Shown here: positions 1-11,400 of the stretch, piece after piece
Layout of the letters: every line of letters starts with the position of its first letter
How positions within the stretch are numbered: the first letter of the stretch is position 1
From: Siphonodentalium dalli
Taxonomy: Eukaryota; Mollusca; Scaphopoda; Gadilida; Siphonodentaliidae
DNA: 64,000 bases
Reading direction: 5' to 3'
Assembly (NCBI GenBank): GCA_032622095.1
Contig: CP136066.1
Location: 170,384,664-170,448,663, forward strand
Notes under the pieces: model-generated
The model's input: only the letters and a program-made list of their open reading frames with translations
Databases searched by the model: none
Told to the model about the DNA's origin: nothing
Made by a program: the position numbers and the translations under genes

Positions 1-2884
1 CATATGCATGACTCAACCGTGATACGCACAGTACTCGTTACAGCTGTTTTTTTTCAAGCATCACAATGCTATACCTATATATATATAGTATAGGCAGTGA
101 CGTGGCGACAAGCAACCCAACCCAACTTTGGTCATAATTTTAAACAGTTGGAAACTGTCTGACACAAAGAGCATTGAATGGATTTTTTTTTGTTCATAAC
201 ATATAGGTTGAAGTTGTTCTCATGGCTTGATTTTCCACCATGGAGTAATTAGTGAGGAATGTGTTGTTTTAGACCAACAGTAGAATTATTTTGTATATTT
301 TTATCAACATTTGTGATATGGGCTTAAGTTGGTAGTTTTCTAACTTTAGGGGGTGTCTGGTCGGAAATATCCAACAGTTGGAAATCTTGAGGTAACATTT
401 GTGAAGTTCCACCCCAGATGTAGATGGTACAGATGGAATTTCGCGAACCTGGGAGTTTGGACTGGTTCAGGGATGGTGCAGTTGGAAATTTCAAGGTAGA
501 TAGGATATGATAGGATAGAATATTTTATTTCAATATACACATATTAATGCATGATACATTTGACAAATATTATATTGTATATTCGAGGGGTGGCATAGTC
601 AGGCTAGACTGTCTTACTGCCACCCCCTTAAAGATGAAAAGATGTTACGATAGGCGGCCAAGATACAATGCACGGCTAAATAGTTATGTATCACACAATA
701 GTTGCATTTAACTGGATTATATGCATGGAGGGTACACGTCTAGATAAATCGCTTATTGGTTACTGGATGGTTTGTCTCTTTCTTGTCAGTGGGATGTTCC
801 TTGAAAGTCGAGTAGGAATGTGCTGAGTGAGGTTGTGGATTGCGATATAGGGGAAGTCACTCTATTGACGAGCTACCACACAGTCGGGACATCTTTGATT
901 GTTGCATTTAATTGTTGCAGCATATTTTTTAATGCAATCGGCATGTAAACGCCGTTTGAATGTGTGTCTGGTTTGGTATGATGTAAATTCGTTATCTTAG
1001 TTGTTCCATATAGTTGGATAAGAATGGAATGGTAGTTGTTGTGACCAAGATGTTCTTGGGTTTTTTTTAAATAGTGGGTGCTTTTGCCGGGTGTCTGGTC
1101 CGGTTTTGCTTTTCGTAAACATGTCGGTGAATTATTCTATTAAGCGCATATAATACCAATTATGCATGAAAACAGCCGCTTGTACTTTGTGGATTTCGTA
1201 GATTTTGAGTATATTTTCTTTTTTTAAAAGGACATCCCCCACAGAGACATTCTATGGCCACGTCCCTGATTGTATGGGTGGGGAGGTGAAGTATAACAAA
1301 TGCACTTGCGTTGAGATGGTGAACGGATAGAACGCTCTTTATTATTAACCAGTGTCGGGAGACATACATTGCAAGACTATCCGGACAAAAATTCAAAACG
1401 TGTTAAATGTCAGGGATTTGTGTGTGTTTGCTGGTATGTGTGGACGTCATTGTATGATTGTGTTGCTTGTACGTCACTGTTATTGTGTACGTTTGGTTCG
1501 TTGCTTGGCTTGGGGATTGTGACGTCATGAGAATGTGTGATTAGTATATACAGTAAAATAGATTCCGTAACATCAACGAGTTTTCTACATTTCCGTAACA
1601 TAATCCGATGCATAATCCGATTACACGCCACTAAATTACAATATCTTTGGCTTCGGGGGGGGGGGGTAAAGCTCAGAGTTACTTGATATCGATTGGCCTT
1701 TCAGTGCAAAGTCCGATTTTTTTATTTCCTTGATCTTTTTTCATATTTATTGATTATAATAATGTGATACATTCGATCTCTTTCCATCAATGTATCACAT
1801 TATTATAATCAATAAATTTGAAAAAAGATCAAGGAAATATGGGTTGATACAAAAATCGGACTTGGCACTGAAAGGGTTAAATCTTTTATTTTTAACCACC
1901 GATACTTATGGCGGGCCTGACAAAATGTCGACGAATTCTGACCGACATACTCTCGATACCAAATTGCTTTGAACAAAATGTTGATATATAACACGTTTTG
2001 GCCAATGTTATACTATAGTTGACAGTGGTTAGCATTATTTTATTTATAATTAATCGATTATGATAACCAAAGTGGCCTTTGGTGAAATGTTGTTGTTGTT
2101 GTTGGACTCTGATGATATGGGACCATCGAGACGGATTGAGTAGCTTTAATTAAAACTTGTTTTATTCTTTTCAATATCTGGCCACCAACACTTCCTATTA
2201 AATGGGATCATATGTCTGATCTAATTACCTTCTGGTATATAGAAATCATATACAGATTATGGTTGTATGATGTTAAAGGGAGACTGTGTGCCAGTTTCAA
2301 TTAATTCCCGGTAATAACAACGATCAAATATAGATAATATAAAGAAAAATATTCATTTGACTCGAAGATATCTTTTGTAAAAATTTCTGGTTAACAGGTT
2401 ATCTTAAAATCAAATTTAATAATTTAATATAAATCTACTTTAGCCATAAACTAAATTTCAAGGTACAAGACGTAATAAAATTAATTGACGGATAGTGGAT
2501 TGGGGTAACACGACGTCGTGGAACACATCGTATAACATATGTTGATAAAGGGCGTAAACTCAAGCCACTCACTGAATATACAATACAATTAATCAGCAGG
2601 TGGGACTATTATGCATATAATATAACATTATTTATTTGATACATTTGCTTAAAACTATACAAAAATATCTCGATCGAGCGCTCTGTTTGTTTGCATTCCG
2701 GCTTATCTGCCATCTGTAACATAAGTTAGTACTCAGCAGACAGTTAACTATAACGGAAATATGGTTAGCTTATTCTACGAAGCAGATAGTATAGAAACCA
2801 ACAGCAACATTTGACTACAGTATCCCTTTAAATCTGACAAAGGATCTTTAATAAAAGTGAGTTCTTTATTTTTGTACTTATTGA
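1..2884. other. Non-coding left flank
   Basis: No exon was recognised. The stretch holds copies of a dispersed 'TTGGAAATTTCCAAC'-type repeat (about 340-525 and 1030-1290), a 12-base G tract at 1655-1666 and a palindromic MITE at 1696-1880. The missing last LITAF exon (an IPFC / HxCPxC half-domain) was looked for on the minus strand and not found, so this is probably LITAF intron or 3' flank. Confidence 0.5.
1696..1880. mobile_element. piggyBac-like palindromic MITE, copy 1
   Basis: The two halves are near-perfect inverted repeats around a short loop near 1775-1785. The right end reads CACTGAAAGGG followed by TTAA. The left end is eroded (GGCCTTTCAGTGC). A second copy at 14055-14252 has intact CCCTTT/AAAGGG ends with TTAA on both sides, the signature of piggyBac-type insertion. 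No coding capacity. Confidence 0.75.
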
Positions 2885-2888
2885 TTAA

Positions 2889-3131
2889 CCCTTCCATGAC
2901 TGGAGCTTCCTGAATTTTTGCGAAAACCCTGTGCCAATGCATTCTCTTATATATGCGAGTCTCCCATACGGAGCATCGCATATATAAGAGAATATACATG
3001 GCCTACCAATATTTACCTTGACTTTGCGAGCCAGTGCATTCTCTTATATATAGAGAGCCTCGCATATATAAGAGAATACACTGGCACGTGATATTTAATG
3101 CTGCACCAGCGCGGTTCCCGTCATGAAAGTG
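2889..3131. mobile_element. TTAA-flanked MITE carrying two hairpin cassettes
   Basis: TTAA (2885-2888) precedes CCCTTCCATGACTGGAG, and the right end reads CGTCATGAAAGTG followed by TTAA (3132-3135). Inside are two hairpins, 2932-2999 and 3031-3084, each with arms of the form CAATGCATTCTCTTATATA. The same termini and hairpins recur in TTC27 introns (42591-42748, 44295-44550, 50623-50853). Confidence 0.75.
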
Positions 3132-3139
3132 TTAATACG

Positions 3140-3220
3140 ATCAACATGGTCGTTTGCTGAACTTATTATCTGAACATTTCCCAGGGGAACTTCTCATCAA
3201 TGAGTATTTAGTATTGAAAG
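3140..3220. repeat. Dispersed repeat D fragment beside LITAF exon 2
   Basis: It contains TGAACTTATTATCTGAACATTTCCC and TCATCAATGAGTATTTAGT, found again at 32.2, 55.0, 55.9, 58.0 and 60.5 kb. It ends about 13 bases from the LITAF exon 2 splice donor. Confidence 0.65.
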
Positions 3221-3233
3221 GGATAAAACTTAC

Positions 3234-3411
3234 CAGCCAATAACACATAAAATGAGGGCCGCAATATACGTCTTTGTCCCAGCTACAAAACTTGTTGCCG
3301 TCATGACCTCAGCCTGGCATTGTGGACAAACTGTGCGCACTGGCGAACTCTGAAACCCCTGGGCGATAACTGATGTCGGTTGCGTATACACCACATGTGA
3401 AACATTCACAC
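3234..3411 (-). CDS. LITAF: LITAF-like exon 2 (CxxC and start of hydrophobic helix)
   Basis: The acceptor is TATCAAG|GTGTGAATG at 3411 and the donor is GGCTG|GTAAGT at 3234, giving 178 bases. Read in phase it encodes a short linker, then VRTVCPQCQAEVMTATSFVAG and a hydrophobic run ending IGW. The CPxC and the following Gly/hydrophobic pattern are diagnostic of the LITAF domain N-terminal half. Confidence 0.85.
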
Positions 3412-6400
3412 CTTGATAGATAAAAAAACATTTGAGAATTAAATTCAATTCAATTATTTAATTTCTCACTACCAATACAATGCATGGCATTTTGAGAATT
3501 ACATACTATTGCGCCGGTCGCACCCTCCAGAAATGAATGGGTTTCCAGCGCTAATTCTCAAATCATGCGTCAATATGGTAATCCAAGTTATGTAAATATA
3601 CATGCAAGAAAGCTGTGTGAAAACAACTATACATTAGCACAAAAAATGAAAACGAATAGGCCTATATAATATACGACCCGCCATATCAAATCCAGTCGGA
3701 AGTCGGGATTTTTTTACCCTGTGCCAATGCATTCTCTTATATATGCGAGTCGACCATAGGTCGCCTCGTATATATAAGAGAATGCATTGGCTTAACAATT
3801 TTTTATCATGTTTTTTAAATAAATGTTTCTTACAATTTTTAGGACATAAAATAAAAAAAACATCCATTACCCTGCAGGGAGCCCCACACATATAAAGAAG
3901 CACATATAAGAGTGTCGTCTGCTCGTTTGTCTGGGGCTCTGTATGGGTGAAATTATAAAACTGTTAAAGAATACAAGAACAAATTATTAAAATTATAAAA
4001 AATTGTTAGGCCAATGCATTCTCTTATATATGCGATGCGACCTATGGTCGACTCGCATATATAAGAGAATGCATTGGCACAGGGTAAAACAATCCCGACT
4101 TACGACTGCATTTGATATGGCGGGTCAAGTGTTGTTTGGTTCGATATGGACAGGCAATTCTTCAAGAAGTGTCCACTTATAAATGGACAATCGGTACCTA
4201 AAATGGTCATTAATAAATGGACAATCCAACCACGCGTGTCACGCGAGCTTGGGATTGTCCACTAAATGAAGACATGTTTTGTTAATCCTGCATGAAGGGC
4301 AATAACTCTATAAATAATGTCAATTTGCTAAATAACGGTGATTTGTATGAGAAGAAGTGTTTTTGACGAAATAACGGAGAAATTTGAAGAAGAGTTTTTG
4401 ACGAAATAACGGAAATATTCGAAGAAGTGTTTTTAAAGAGCACCTTAAGACAAGACTTATATGTGAGCAAAGTGGTAAGTTGCCAGGTATAGGTACTTGA
4501 TATATTCTGGCGGGGGGGGGGGGGGTGTTCCATGCCGTGCGCATAGATTAATCAGAATAAATCAGCTGCGTTCAGTGCTACGCCCCGCCCCCTGACTTAT
4601 CGCAGCCCCTGTACATTTCTTTTTAATATTTATCAATGATCCACCCAAACTGATAGTATATCTGTACTTTAGATTTGCGTGTTCATAATTGATTTCTACG
4701 ATCGAGTTCTCTCCCAGTACATTACATTAAACGCCATCCATCGACGTCTACCAAGCACACAAACATTATTAAATCGTTTTCATCTATTGAAAAATATTTT
4801 CACGATCGTGATCATCCCCATTGATTAATATTGACATCGGTGTCTGCCAATTGTTGACAATTACGTCTATTGATTCGTAAAAGACGTATATATTGAAATT
4901 AAAATGACTTCTATTAAATTGGAAATGACTTACTGGCTGTGATGCGACCTTTATTAATGTTCAGTTATCGTCTATCATTTATTATATGAATTATGTTAAA
5001 GGTACTCAATCCGATCAGACGCTCCTAAATTACGTTTTCTTTGGCTTCGGGGGTAAAAAATATCTGATTCGAGTCGAGGAACCCACCCGTCAAAGCTCAT
5101 ATTGATCAGATATTGATTTTTGAAGTTTGTTATTTCTCGATATGTGTACTAATAATTGGCCCATAATCACGTGGTCAAACGGACAAATTGCGGATGAAGA
5201 TGGATAACTCTAAAATCAAGTGGTAATAATAACCACTTGATTTTAGAGTTATCCATCTTCATCCGCAATTTTGACAGATACCATCCTTTTGACTGCGTGT
5301 TTCTGGGCCACAAACAATTACTGCATGATCAATTAGTATCCAGGCGATATGCCAACTGGAGGAATGTTGCATTCTGCAAACATCGCCGAAAATCTGAAGC
5401 AAATCGACCATACCACTCCATAGAGAACATCGTCTGAACTACGCTCAATTGTAAATATTTATACTACTCGATTCGGGACGCATCTATCGACGATAATCTA
5501 ACGAAACCCATTTCGACACCAAGATTCACTGATTTAATTAATATATAAGAATGACGGTGTGTGTTGTCAATTTAATTGTAAAAATTACTACTTTGAACAC
5601 GAGTATTCTCCATTTATATTTTGATCACCCTATATACGGGAGTGTTTCACATCACTCTAACGTGCGCATGGACATTGTTGCACACGGGCCAGTCAGTAGC
5701 GTCGACTCCGATCCGTCTGGCAGATAATAGTGTTATCCCTGGCCATGATTTGACGAGAGGAACGGACGTACGAAATTTGCCCAGTACATTTTTTTTCTTC
5801 TGAGATTCTTTTACTTCTGGAATCTTTCTCAGAGCACTGATAGATGGTTGATTCGTGATGTCAATGGTACTGGGGTGCAGATGGCGACATACAGTCCGAC
5901 CGATCCCACGTCGGATTCTAACCCTCGACCGTATCGAATGTGCAGCTTAGAGGTCGGCCATCATACCAACTGAGCTATCCGCTCTCCACATTTTAAAATG
6001 TCTTCTGTTAAGTTGGAGTTGACGTATTAACTGTAACTCAACCTTTATTAGTTTTCAATTGACGCTTACTAATTTTAAAATGACTTATGTTAAGTCGGAA
6101 TTGACTTAAATTACTGACTGTTATTCAACATATTTTTATTTTCTTTGTTGCATATGTACTGGTGGTGCGGGTACCATGTGTGTATGGGTCAAGTGAAACT
6201 ACTGAAATAGCATTCGATATCTCTTCTCACCAAACTAGTGCAATGATATATATTATAATTATATAATATATATAGTAGTGATGATAAATGGATAACAATA
6301 TTCGTGCGCCTGCATGGGGGTAGCTGATTTCTACTTTTCTATTTGTTGGCTGGTTCGATTCTTTTAGTCGATACTATACTGCTGTAAATATATTCATACT

Positions 6401-6620
6401 CGCCTTGTGCTGGAGATGCACCGGGTGGTGGGCCGCCACCATATTGTCCTGCAGGTGGTGGGCCGCCACCATATTGTCCTGCAGGTGGTGGGCCGCCACC
6501 ATATTGTCCTGCAGGGGGTTGGCCGCCATCATATTGTGGAGGATATTGCGGGCCGCCTTGTGGATGAGCTGGCGGACCGCCATCATATTGTGGAGGAGGA
6601 GCAGCGTACTTTTCCGACAT
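3234..6620 (-). CDS. LITAF: LITAF-like zinc-domain membrane protein (partial, 2 exons)
   Basis: The gene model joins 6620..6380 and 3411..3234; phases match (1 then 2). The protein starts MSEKYAAPPPQ. Its N-terminal 80 residues are rich in Pro, Gly, Gln and Tyr, with two PPQY (PPxY) motifs that in this family bind WW domains of NEDD4-type ubiquitin ligases. Exon 2 gives CPQC, the first zinc-binding pair, then a hydrophobic stretch beginning YIAALILCVIGW. In known LITAF proteins this helix is a membrane-inserting segment, and a second half (PFC and HxCPxC) completes the zinc site on endosomes or lysosomes. That half is absent here; exon 2 ends in an open phase at TG|GTAAGT, so at least one more exon lies downstream, probably off the left edge. 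LITAF-domain families are often multi-copy in molluscs, so the exact paralogue is unknown. Confidence 0.82.
3675..4126. mobile_element. Inverted-repeat element with GACCCGCCATATC ends
   Basis: It starts GACCCGCCATATCAAATCC and ends with the reverse complement (GATATGGCGGGTC). Two hairpin cassettes lie inside (3722-3791 and 4010-4079), separated by an AT-rich spacer. A second copy is at 56980-57433. The termini differ from the CCCTTT elements although the internal hairpins are the same. Confidence 0.75.
4165..5180. other. LITAF intron: small repeats
   Basis: It contains a degenerate tandem unit (TTTTTGACGAAATAACGGA and AGAAGTGTTTTT, 4355-4440), a 14-base G tract (4512-4525), and a segment near 4900-4985 (AAATGACTTCTATTAAATTGG) similar to 5992-6125. 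No exon seen. Confidence 0.5.
5185..5271. repeat. Near-perfect 39-bp-arm hairpin
   Basis: The arm AAATTGCGGATGAAGATGG... is followed by its reverse complement after a 6-8 base loop (AATAAT). It lies at the left edge of a dispersed repeat copy (5275-5655). Transcripts from either strand would fold back on themselves. Confidence 0.85.
5275..5655 (+). repeat. Dispersed repeat I, copy 1
   Basis: It shares CCACTCCATAGA, CGATTCGGG, ATTCTCCATTT and GAGTGTTTCACATCA in the same order with 33750-34003 (same orientation), 34775-35100 (inverted) and, more diverged, 32920-33200. No ORF of note. Confidence 0.65.
5787..5994 (-). mobile_element. tRNA-derived SINE
   Basis: Read on the minus strand, the head has an RNA polymerase III A box TAGCTCAGTTGG (5977-5966) and a one-base-mutated B box GGGTTAGAATCC (5924-5913). 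A non-tRNA body follows, then an A-rich tail ending near 5787. The spacing is longer than a simple tRNA and the B box is changed, so a functional tRNA gene is unlikely. Possible short target duplications around AAAATGT. Confidence 0.65.
6380..6620 (-). CDS. LITAF: LITAF-like exon 1 (proline-rich N-terminus)
   Basis: The ATG at 6620-6618 has A at -3 and starts MSEKYAAPPPQYDGG. The donor was chosen at AGCA|GTATAG (6380/6379) because it gives phase 1, matching exon 2. A nearby alternative, GGCGA|GTATGA, gives phase 2 and does not fit. Three perfect 30-bp repeats encode QYGGGPPPAG units. Confidence 0.75.
6423..6542 (-). repeat. In-frame 30-bp coding minisatellite
   Basis: Three perfect and one diverged copy of a 30-bp unit lie inside LITAF exon 1, each encoding ten residues (QYGGGPPPAG). 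The unit length keeps frame, so copy-number change would alter only N-terminal length. Confidence 0.85.
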
Positions 6621-6685
6621 TATGGACACACCTCAATCCGGGTCTGACAAGGGTAATAATTTGTTCTGAAAAAGTTCACCAAACA

Positions 6686-6733
6686 TTACAGTCAGATGCT
6701 CGTAGCCCGTTTATATATAACCATGGGTATATG
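6686..6733 (-). promoter_or_regulatory. Putative LITAF core promoter with TATA box
   Basis: On the minus strand a TTATATATAAACG TATA-like box (about 6720-6709) lies about 30 bases before CATCTGACTGTAA, a plausible start region, and about 90 bases before the ATG at 6620. The 48-bp block is repeated exactly and inverted at 9621-9668. Confidence 0.5.
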
Positions 6734-7029
6734 TCAGATATAACCGTACAAAAAAACGCCGTTCTTTTCACCGTGTATTTATCCATGGTGTGCGTGCCTG
6801 TGGTTGTCCGTAACATGGTGCCCGGTGTTATTGCTTTGAAAGGTAATCATGTTCGACTGGTGTTGTCAGATTGGTAATATGAGATTAGCGGTTTCTATGT
6901 CTTGTCTGGTCACATTTACTGTTTGAACTTTGTCTGAAATAGACGCACTTTTTATACTAGAATTTGCGCAGCAGGAGCGCAGGGAAATCGCACGTCGAGT
7001 TGGTTTAAGGGTTTTTAGAAAAAGTATTT

Positions 7030-8070
7030 ATATGATATAGACAGAGACGTGGCGACAGGGGTGGGCGGTTGGGATGTCTCACCCCCCAACTTTGGTCAAA
7101 ATGTTCAACAGTTGGAAATTTCATACCTGCCAAAACATTAGTTGGAAATTTCACACCAACATTAAGTTGAAAATGTTCTTGTAGTTTGATTTTCAAACAA
7201 ATTATTTGCATATTTTCCTATTTTTGGTAAATATTTTGGACTGAAATGGTCATCAGTCGGAAATTTCCAACCTTATAGGAGGGTGACAGGTTGGAAATTT
7301 CCAACACTTGGGACACTTTGTGTCCTGGTCCCTCCCCCGTGGCCAGTCAAAAAAATGCTAGTTAATTTAAGAAAACAATATTGTCATGCATTTGGTAAAT
7401 ATTGTCATTGGAATTGTCATCAGTTGAAATTTTCCAACCTAAGTGGGGGTGTCAGGTTTGAAATGTCCAACTCTAGGAAGGTTTGAGGCTAGTCTAGATG
7501 CTAGGATTTTGAGATTTTCTTGTTCAGATTAAAAAAAAATTGCCGACTATCGTTGTCATTGTCCATTCCCCCGTGGCCAATACAAAACTGCAAAACAATA
7601 TTTTACTTCATTTGGTCAAACTTGTGGACTGAAATAGTCATCAGTTGGAGAGTTTTTCAACCTGAGGGGGAGTATGAGGTTTGAAATTTCCAACACCAGG
7701 AAAGGTTCAATTGAGGTCAGTCTAGATGCATGCTAGGATTTAATATTTTCTTTTATAGTTTTAAAAAATTTCTCACACCGGGCCGAAGAACCATGGTCAA
7801 CCCGGTGTGTCCCCGCCTCTTGCCCGTAGCCGTGGGAATTTGTCTGGAGTTAGACCATTAGATGTTATGATTTATGCAATTGTTCAGGTTAAACTATCTG
7901 AATTTTCAAACCTGGAATATAGGTTTTTTTTTAAATATATATAGGATATTAGGCGTGAGCACTGATGTAAGGGGGTGGTGCAAATGGAATTTGTGTTTGG
8001 GGTGATTCTGATTCAAGGGGGTGCAGTTGGAATTTCCCATGGTGGACACCCCCTAACGGAAACCATATAG
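7030..8070. repeat. Diverged tandem/dispersed 'GGAAATTTCCAAC' repeat block
   Basis: Several degenerate copies carry TCAGTTGGAAATTTCCAACCT, GACGTGGCGACAGG and ACCCCC motifs in a recurring order (about 7030, 7240, 7410, 7620, 7980). Further copies lie at 8400-8870, 9185-9310, 19610-19800 and 40085-40240. It also contains a small hairpin CACACCGGG...CCCGGTGTG at 7775-7806. Nothing coding was recognised. Confidence 0.6.
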
Positions 8071-8372
8071 CCACGTCCCTGGATATAGAGAGGCAAACAG
8101 AACGATGCCATATATATACAATATGCGGTTGCATCTAATTTGGATTTATTGGGATGTCTTTAGTGCACTTTTGTGGTTACGAGAGCTCATTTCCCCCTGA
8201 TTTCTGTTCAATATGTGGTCTTCTTCTTTAAAAGTTTTATATGATTTCAAACAGGGGTGGCACCAGGATATCCCCGACAGGAGGCGGGCTTTAGCTGGCG
8301 GGTTGACAATTACATAACTCACCGACGGGGGATGGCTATGTCTCCCCGACAGGGCTAGGTTGTAGCCCCTGA

Positions 8373-8904
8373 CCCCCCCCCCCCCCGTGCCACCCAACAT
8401 AACTTAGTATCGATTATTTAGAATAGGGTGTCAAGTAGGGACTTGCCGACAGGGGTGGTTATGCAGGGGTCTTACCCCCAATTGTAGTCATACCTAATAC
8501 CCCGAGCAAAATTAATTGGAAAATTCACACCAAAATTAGGTTGAAATTGTTCTCGTAGTTTGATTTTCCAACACTTTCTTAGTGACGAATTCGTTGTTTT
8601 TAGACCAACATTTGCATATTTCCCTTTCATTTGCAAAATTATGGACTCAAATGGCCATCAGTTGGCAATTTTTAAACCTATGGGTGAGTGTCAGGTTAAT
8701 AATTTCCCAGAATTGGAAAACTTGAGGCCGGTCTAGGCCGACCCGTGTGTTCTGTGTCCTTGCCAGTAGTTACTCGCTAATTAATTTAAGAAAAAAATAG
8801 ATCGGGGTGTAAATTTGTGTGGTGTTATACCACTAGATGTTATGATGTTTTAATCTCATACTGGGCCGAACCATCTTATTCACCCCCCCCCCCCCCCCCC
8901 CCCC
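8373..8904. repeat. Two C tracts and flanking repeat
   Basis: There are runs of 14 C (8373-8386) and 22 C (8883-8904). The segment between (8400-8870) is another copy of the dispersed repeat described at 7030-8070. Confidence 0.8.
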
Positions 8905-9620
8905 GCACGACAAGTGGCCACAGTATCAGTATCATTTATTTCGAAACAAGTCATCCGACTTTTTGTTCCGATTTGAAACATGGATATAAATTATAACGTA
9001 ATCATAAACACAATATGTTAAAATCACTCATCGTACTCATATTTCTGGCTATAGAGATATGAGTCAAACAGTTCTTTGAACTGCGTCAGGTTGACGGATG
9101 AAACAATCATCTCTGGTAAATTGTTCCATGGTATAACAACTCTCTGTTTCATTTTGAATAGTCTACCATCTGGTAGTCTGTGAGGGAACATTTGGGAAAA
9201 ATCAAGGGGGTATAAATTGATTTACGCAAACTTATGAGTTTGGTGTGGTTCAATGGGGTGGGGTGCAGTTGGAAATTCTAAGGTGGAGACCACCCCAACG
9301 AAACCCCTCTAATCAAGTCTCGAGTGCCAAATATCCCACACTCAACCAGGGGTGCCTCTCGCAACTTTAGTTTCTGCCCTCGGCATAGGCTTATTTTTTT
9401 CATATCCGATAATACACTTCACCGGCGGCAATGTATTAACCATACTCTGAAATAAAACGCTTCCGTGACGATCACACGATAAAGTCGTGCTGCAGGTAAG
9501 ACGATAATTGTGTTGTAGAAATGATACGGAAGACCGATTGTCAAAAAATTCAACATCAAAATACACAGGGCAAGACTTATCGATCCAAACTGTGGAGTGT
9601 GTTTTCGTTGTGTGTTTTCG

Positions 9621-9668
9621 CATATACCCATGGTTATATATAAACGGGCTACGAGCATCTGACTGTAA
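9621..9668 (+). promoter_or_regulatory. Inverted exact copy of the LITAF core-promoter block
   Basis: The 48 bases are identical to the reverse complement of 6686-6733, including TTATATATAAACGGGC. They would point transcription to the right. No LITAF-like first exon follows. Similarity outside the 48 bases is weak. Confidence 0.45.
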
Positions 9669-9729
9669 GTGTTTGACACCGCCCGCAAAAAAATATAACC
9701 AATGAAAAACTAACCATCCCAGTACAACA

Positions 9730-10918
9730 TTACATTGTTGCAACTAAATGTTTTGAAGAATGAATATCTACTAAACAAAATAATAATCCAGGACATGCAC
9801 CCATTGAAGTGTTAAAGCCAGCTTAGATCCGGATCTAACATACGTATACACATTCCGTATTGTTCTTGTGTTTGTATTAATGCACGGAGCGCTATTTTCT
9901 TTTCTAAGGCTGCATTGTGTATCGTTCTGTAACCAAACACCGTGCTCAAAGTTTCTATATGTTTTTTAGTCAACTATAGAAAGAGTCCGCTTTGTTGAGT
10001 TATGTATTCATGTTCATGTTAGCTGCCCCGACGGAAAAATAACTCAAAGTTATATATAGCTACATTTATAGCCTGTATAGATGTACTAATATTTGGATGG
10101 GGTGTGATGGCGATTAACGGTTATGGATCAGGGTTTCAACCAACAATCTATATTTTACCATACCAGGAATAGACTTAAGGGTCAGATGCATGTTTGGCCA
10201 AAATTTCCTGGTATTTCTAAATGGATTTTCTCAAAATCTGTCAGGAATTTATTTGTGAAATTTGGTACAAGCGATTATTGTGATACAATATTTAAGAACC
10301 ATCGAACAATTGGTTATCATAATATCATTTACTTCACTGTTATGGCATGGAAAATATTTAAAATTTCACCGTTTTCAGGTACCAAAAACTTCTGTAAATT
10401 ATATCCACAAATAATTTTCTATATTTGAGAATTTTCATGTCATTCATGTTGTTCAATGAAAAATTGGGCTGATATGAGTTCTGGGTCATGGCTTCATAAC
10501 CAAGTTAAAACTGACCAACATATCTCTCAACACTGTGGCCTAATTTCTGTTGATTGCTCCCTGCTTGAGTAGACCACACTGCATATCAACAGTTGTATTC
10601 ATTGGGCCGGAATATTTATGTCTGCTTAATTCTTCATTATAATATATGGGGTTATGACACTATATTATGCAATTACAAATCTAACTCCACATTATGATAC
10701 AAATGAAGCCTCCTCTCATAGAGCCAACACAATAAGCTGTTTGGTGATTGGAGTTTTGTGTGAAATTATTAATTATTCCAGCAGTTCTTGGTACCTAAAG
10801 GGACAACAAAGAAAATAATATTTTATACCTCTCAAATGTATTAAAATCCATTGTTTTTGTTGTCTCTTAATAACTGCTCAGATTCTACATACAATGAAGA
10901 TGATGATATGTGAAATTC
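9730..10918. other. Unannotated AT-rich stretch
   Basis: A 101-codon plus-strand ORF (10123-10428) exists but is AT-driven, lacks recognisable motifs and has no splice context. Nothing else was seen. Confidence 0.4.
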
Positions 10919-10923
10919 AAGGG

Positions 10924-10993
10924 GGTCCGGGCTGGTCCGGACTGGTCCGGGCTGGTCCGGACTGGTCCGGGCTGATCCGGGCTGGTCCGGGCG
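10924..10993. repeat. 10-bp GC-rich minisatellite
   Basis: Seven tandem units of the form CTGGTCCGG(G/A), in a surrounding AT-rich context. Confidence 0.85.
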
Positions 10994-11400
10994 GTGTTTA
11001 GTCACACCGTTTTGATGTGATGTTTTGGAACCCAAACACTGTGTTCATATTTGTATTTTGTCTATGTCTTCTATAATGCCCCTATAGAAATGAAGATCAC
11101 GTATTTAATTATCGACCTATGTCGATGCCAGGAAAGCCAGTTGTTTAATTTGTATACGTGGGTCCGCTATTATGTACGGTAGTCGCTATATGTGGCATAT
11201 TGTTTGGTGAATGTATATATACTAAATACGTTTTGGTGGATTTCTATCCTTTCTATTTGTTGAATGCTATAGCTTTTCATATTGGAATTCTATATAGGGG
11301 GCCCATATGCAGGTACTTTTGTAGGACGTTTCTCATTCTATATAATTATAGTATAGGAGTTAATTTAGTTTGTTTGAATGACATTGCTGTGGGGCATTAA

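Noticed and set aside
1160-1396. Cys-rich minus-strand ORF as the missing LITAF last exon
   Set aside because: The CLCGGCPF string comes from a dispersed repeat (CCACGTCCCTG) found elsewhere; no IPFC or HxCPxC pattern.
5905-5994. Functional tRNA gene on the minus strand
   Set aside because: The B box is mutated, A-to-B spacing and stems do not give a clean cloverleaf, and an A-rich tail follows, so a SINE is the better reading.
6407-6877. 156-codon plus-strand ORF across the LITAF first exon
   Set aside because: It is antisense to the well-supported LITAF exon, and its length comes from the 30-bp repeat lacking stops on both strands.
10123-10428. 101-codon plus-strand ORF
   Set aside because: Composition is explained by AT-rich DNA; no homology pattern or neighbouring exons.
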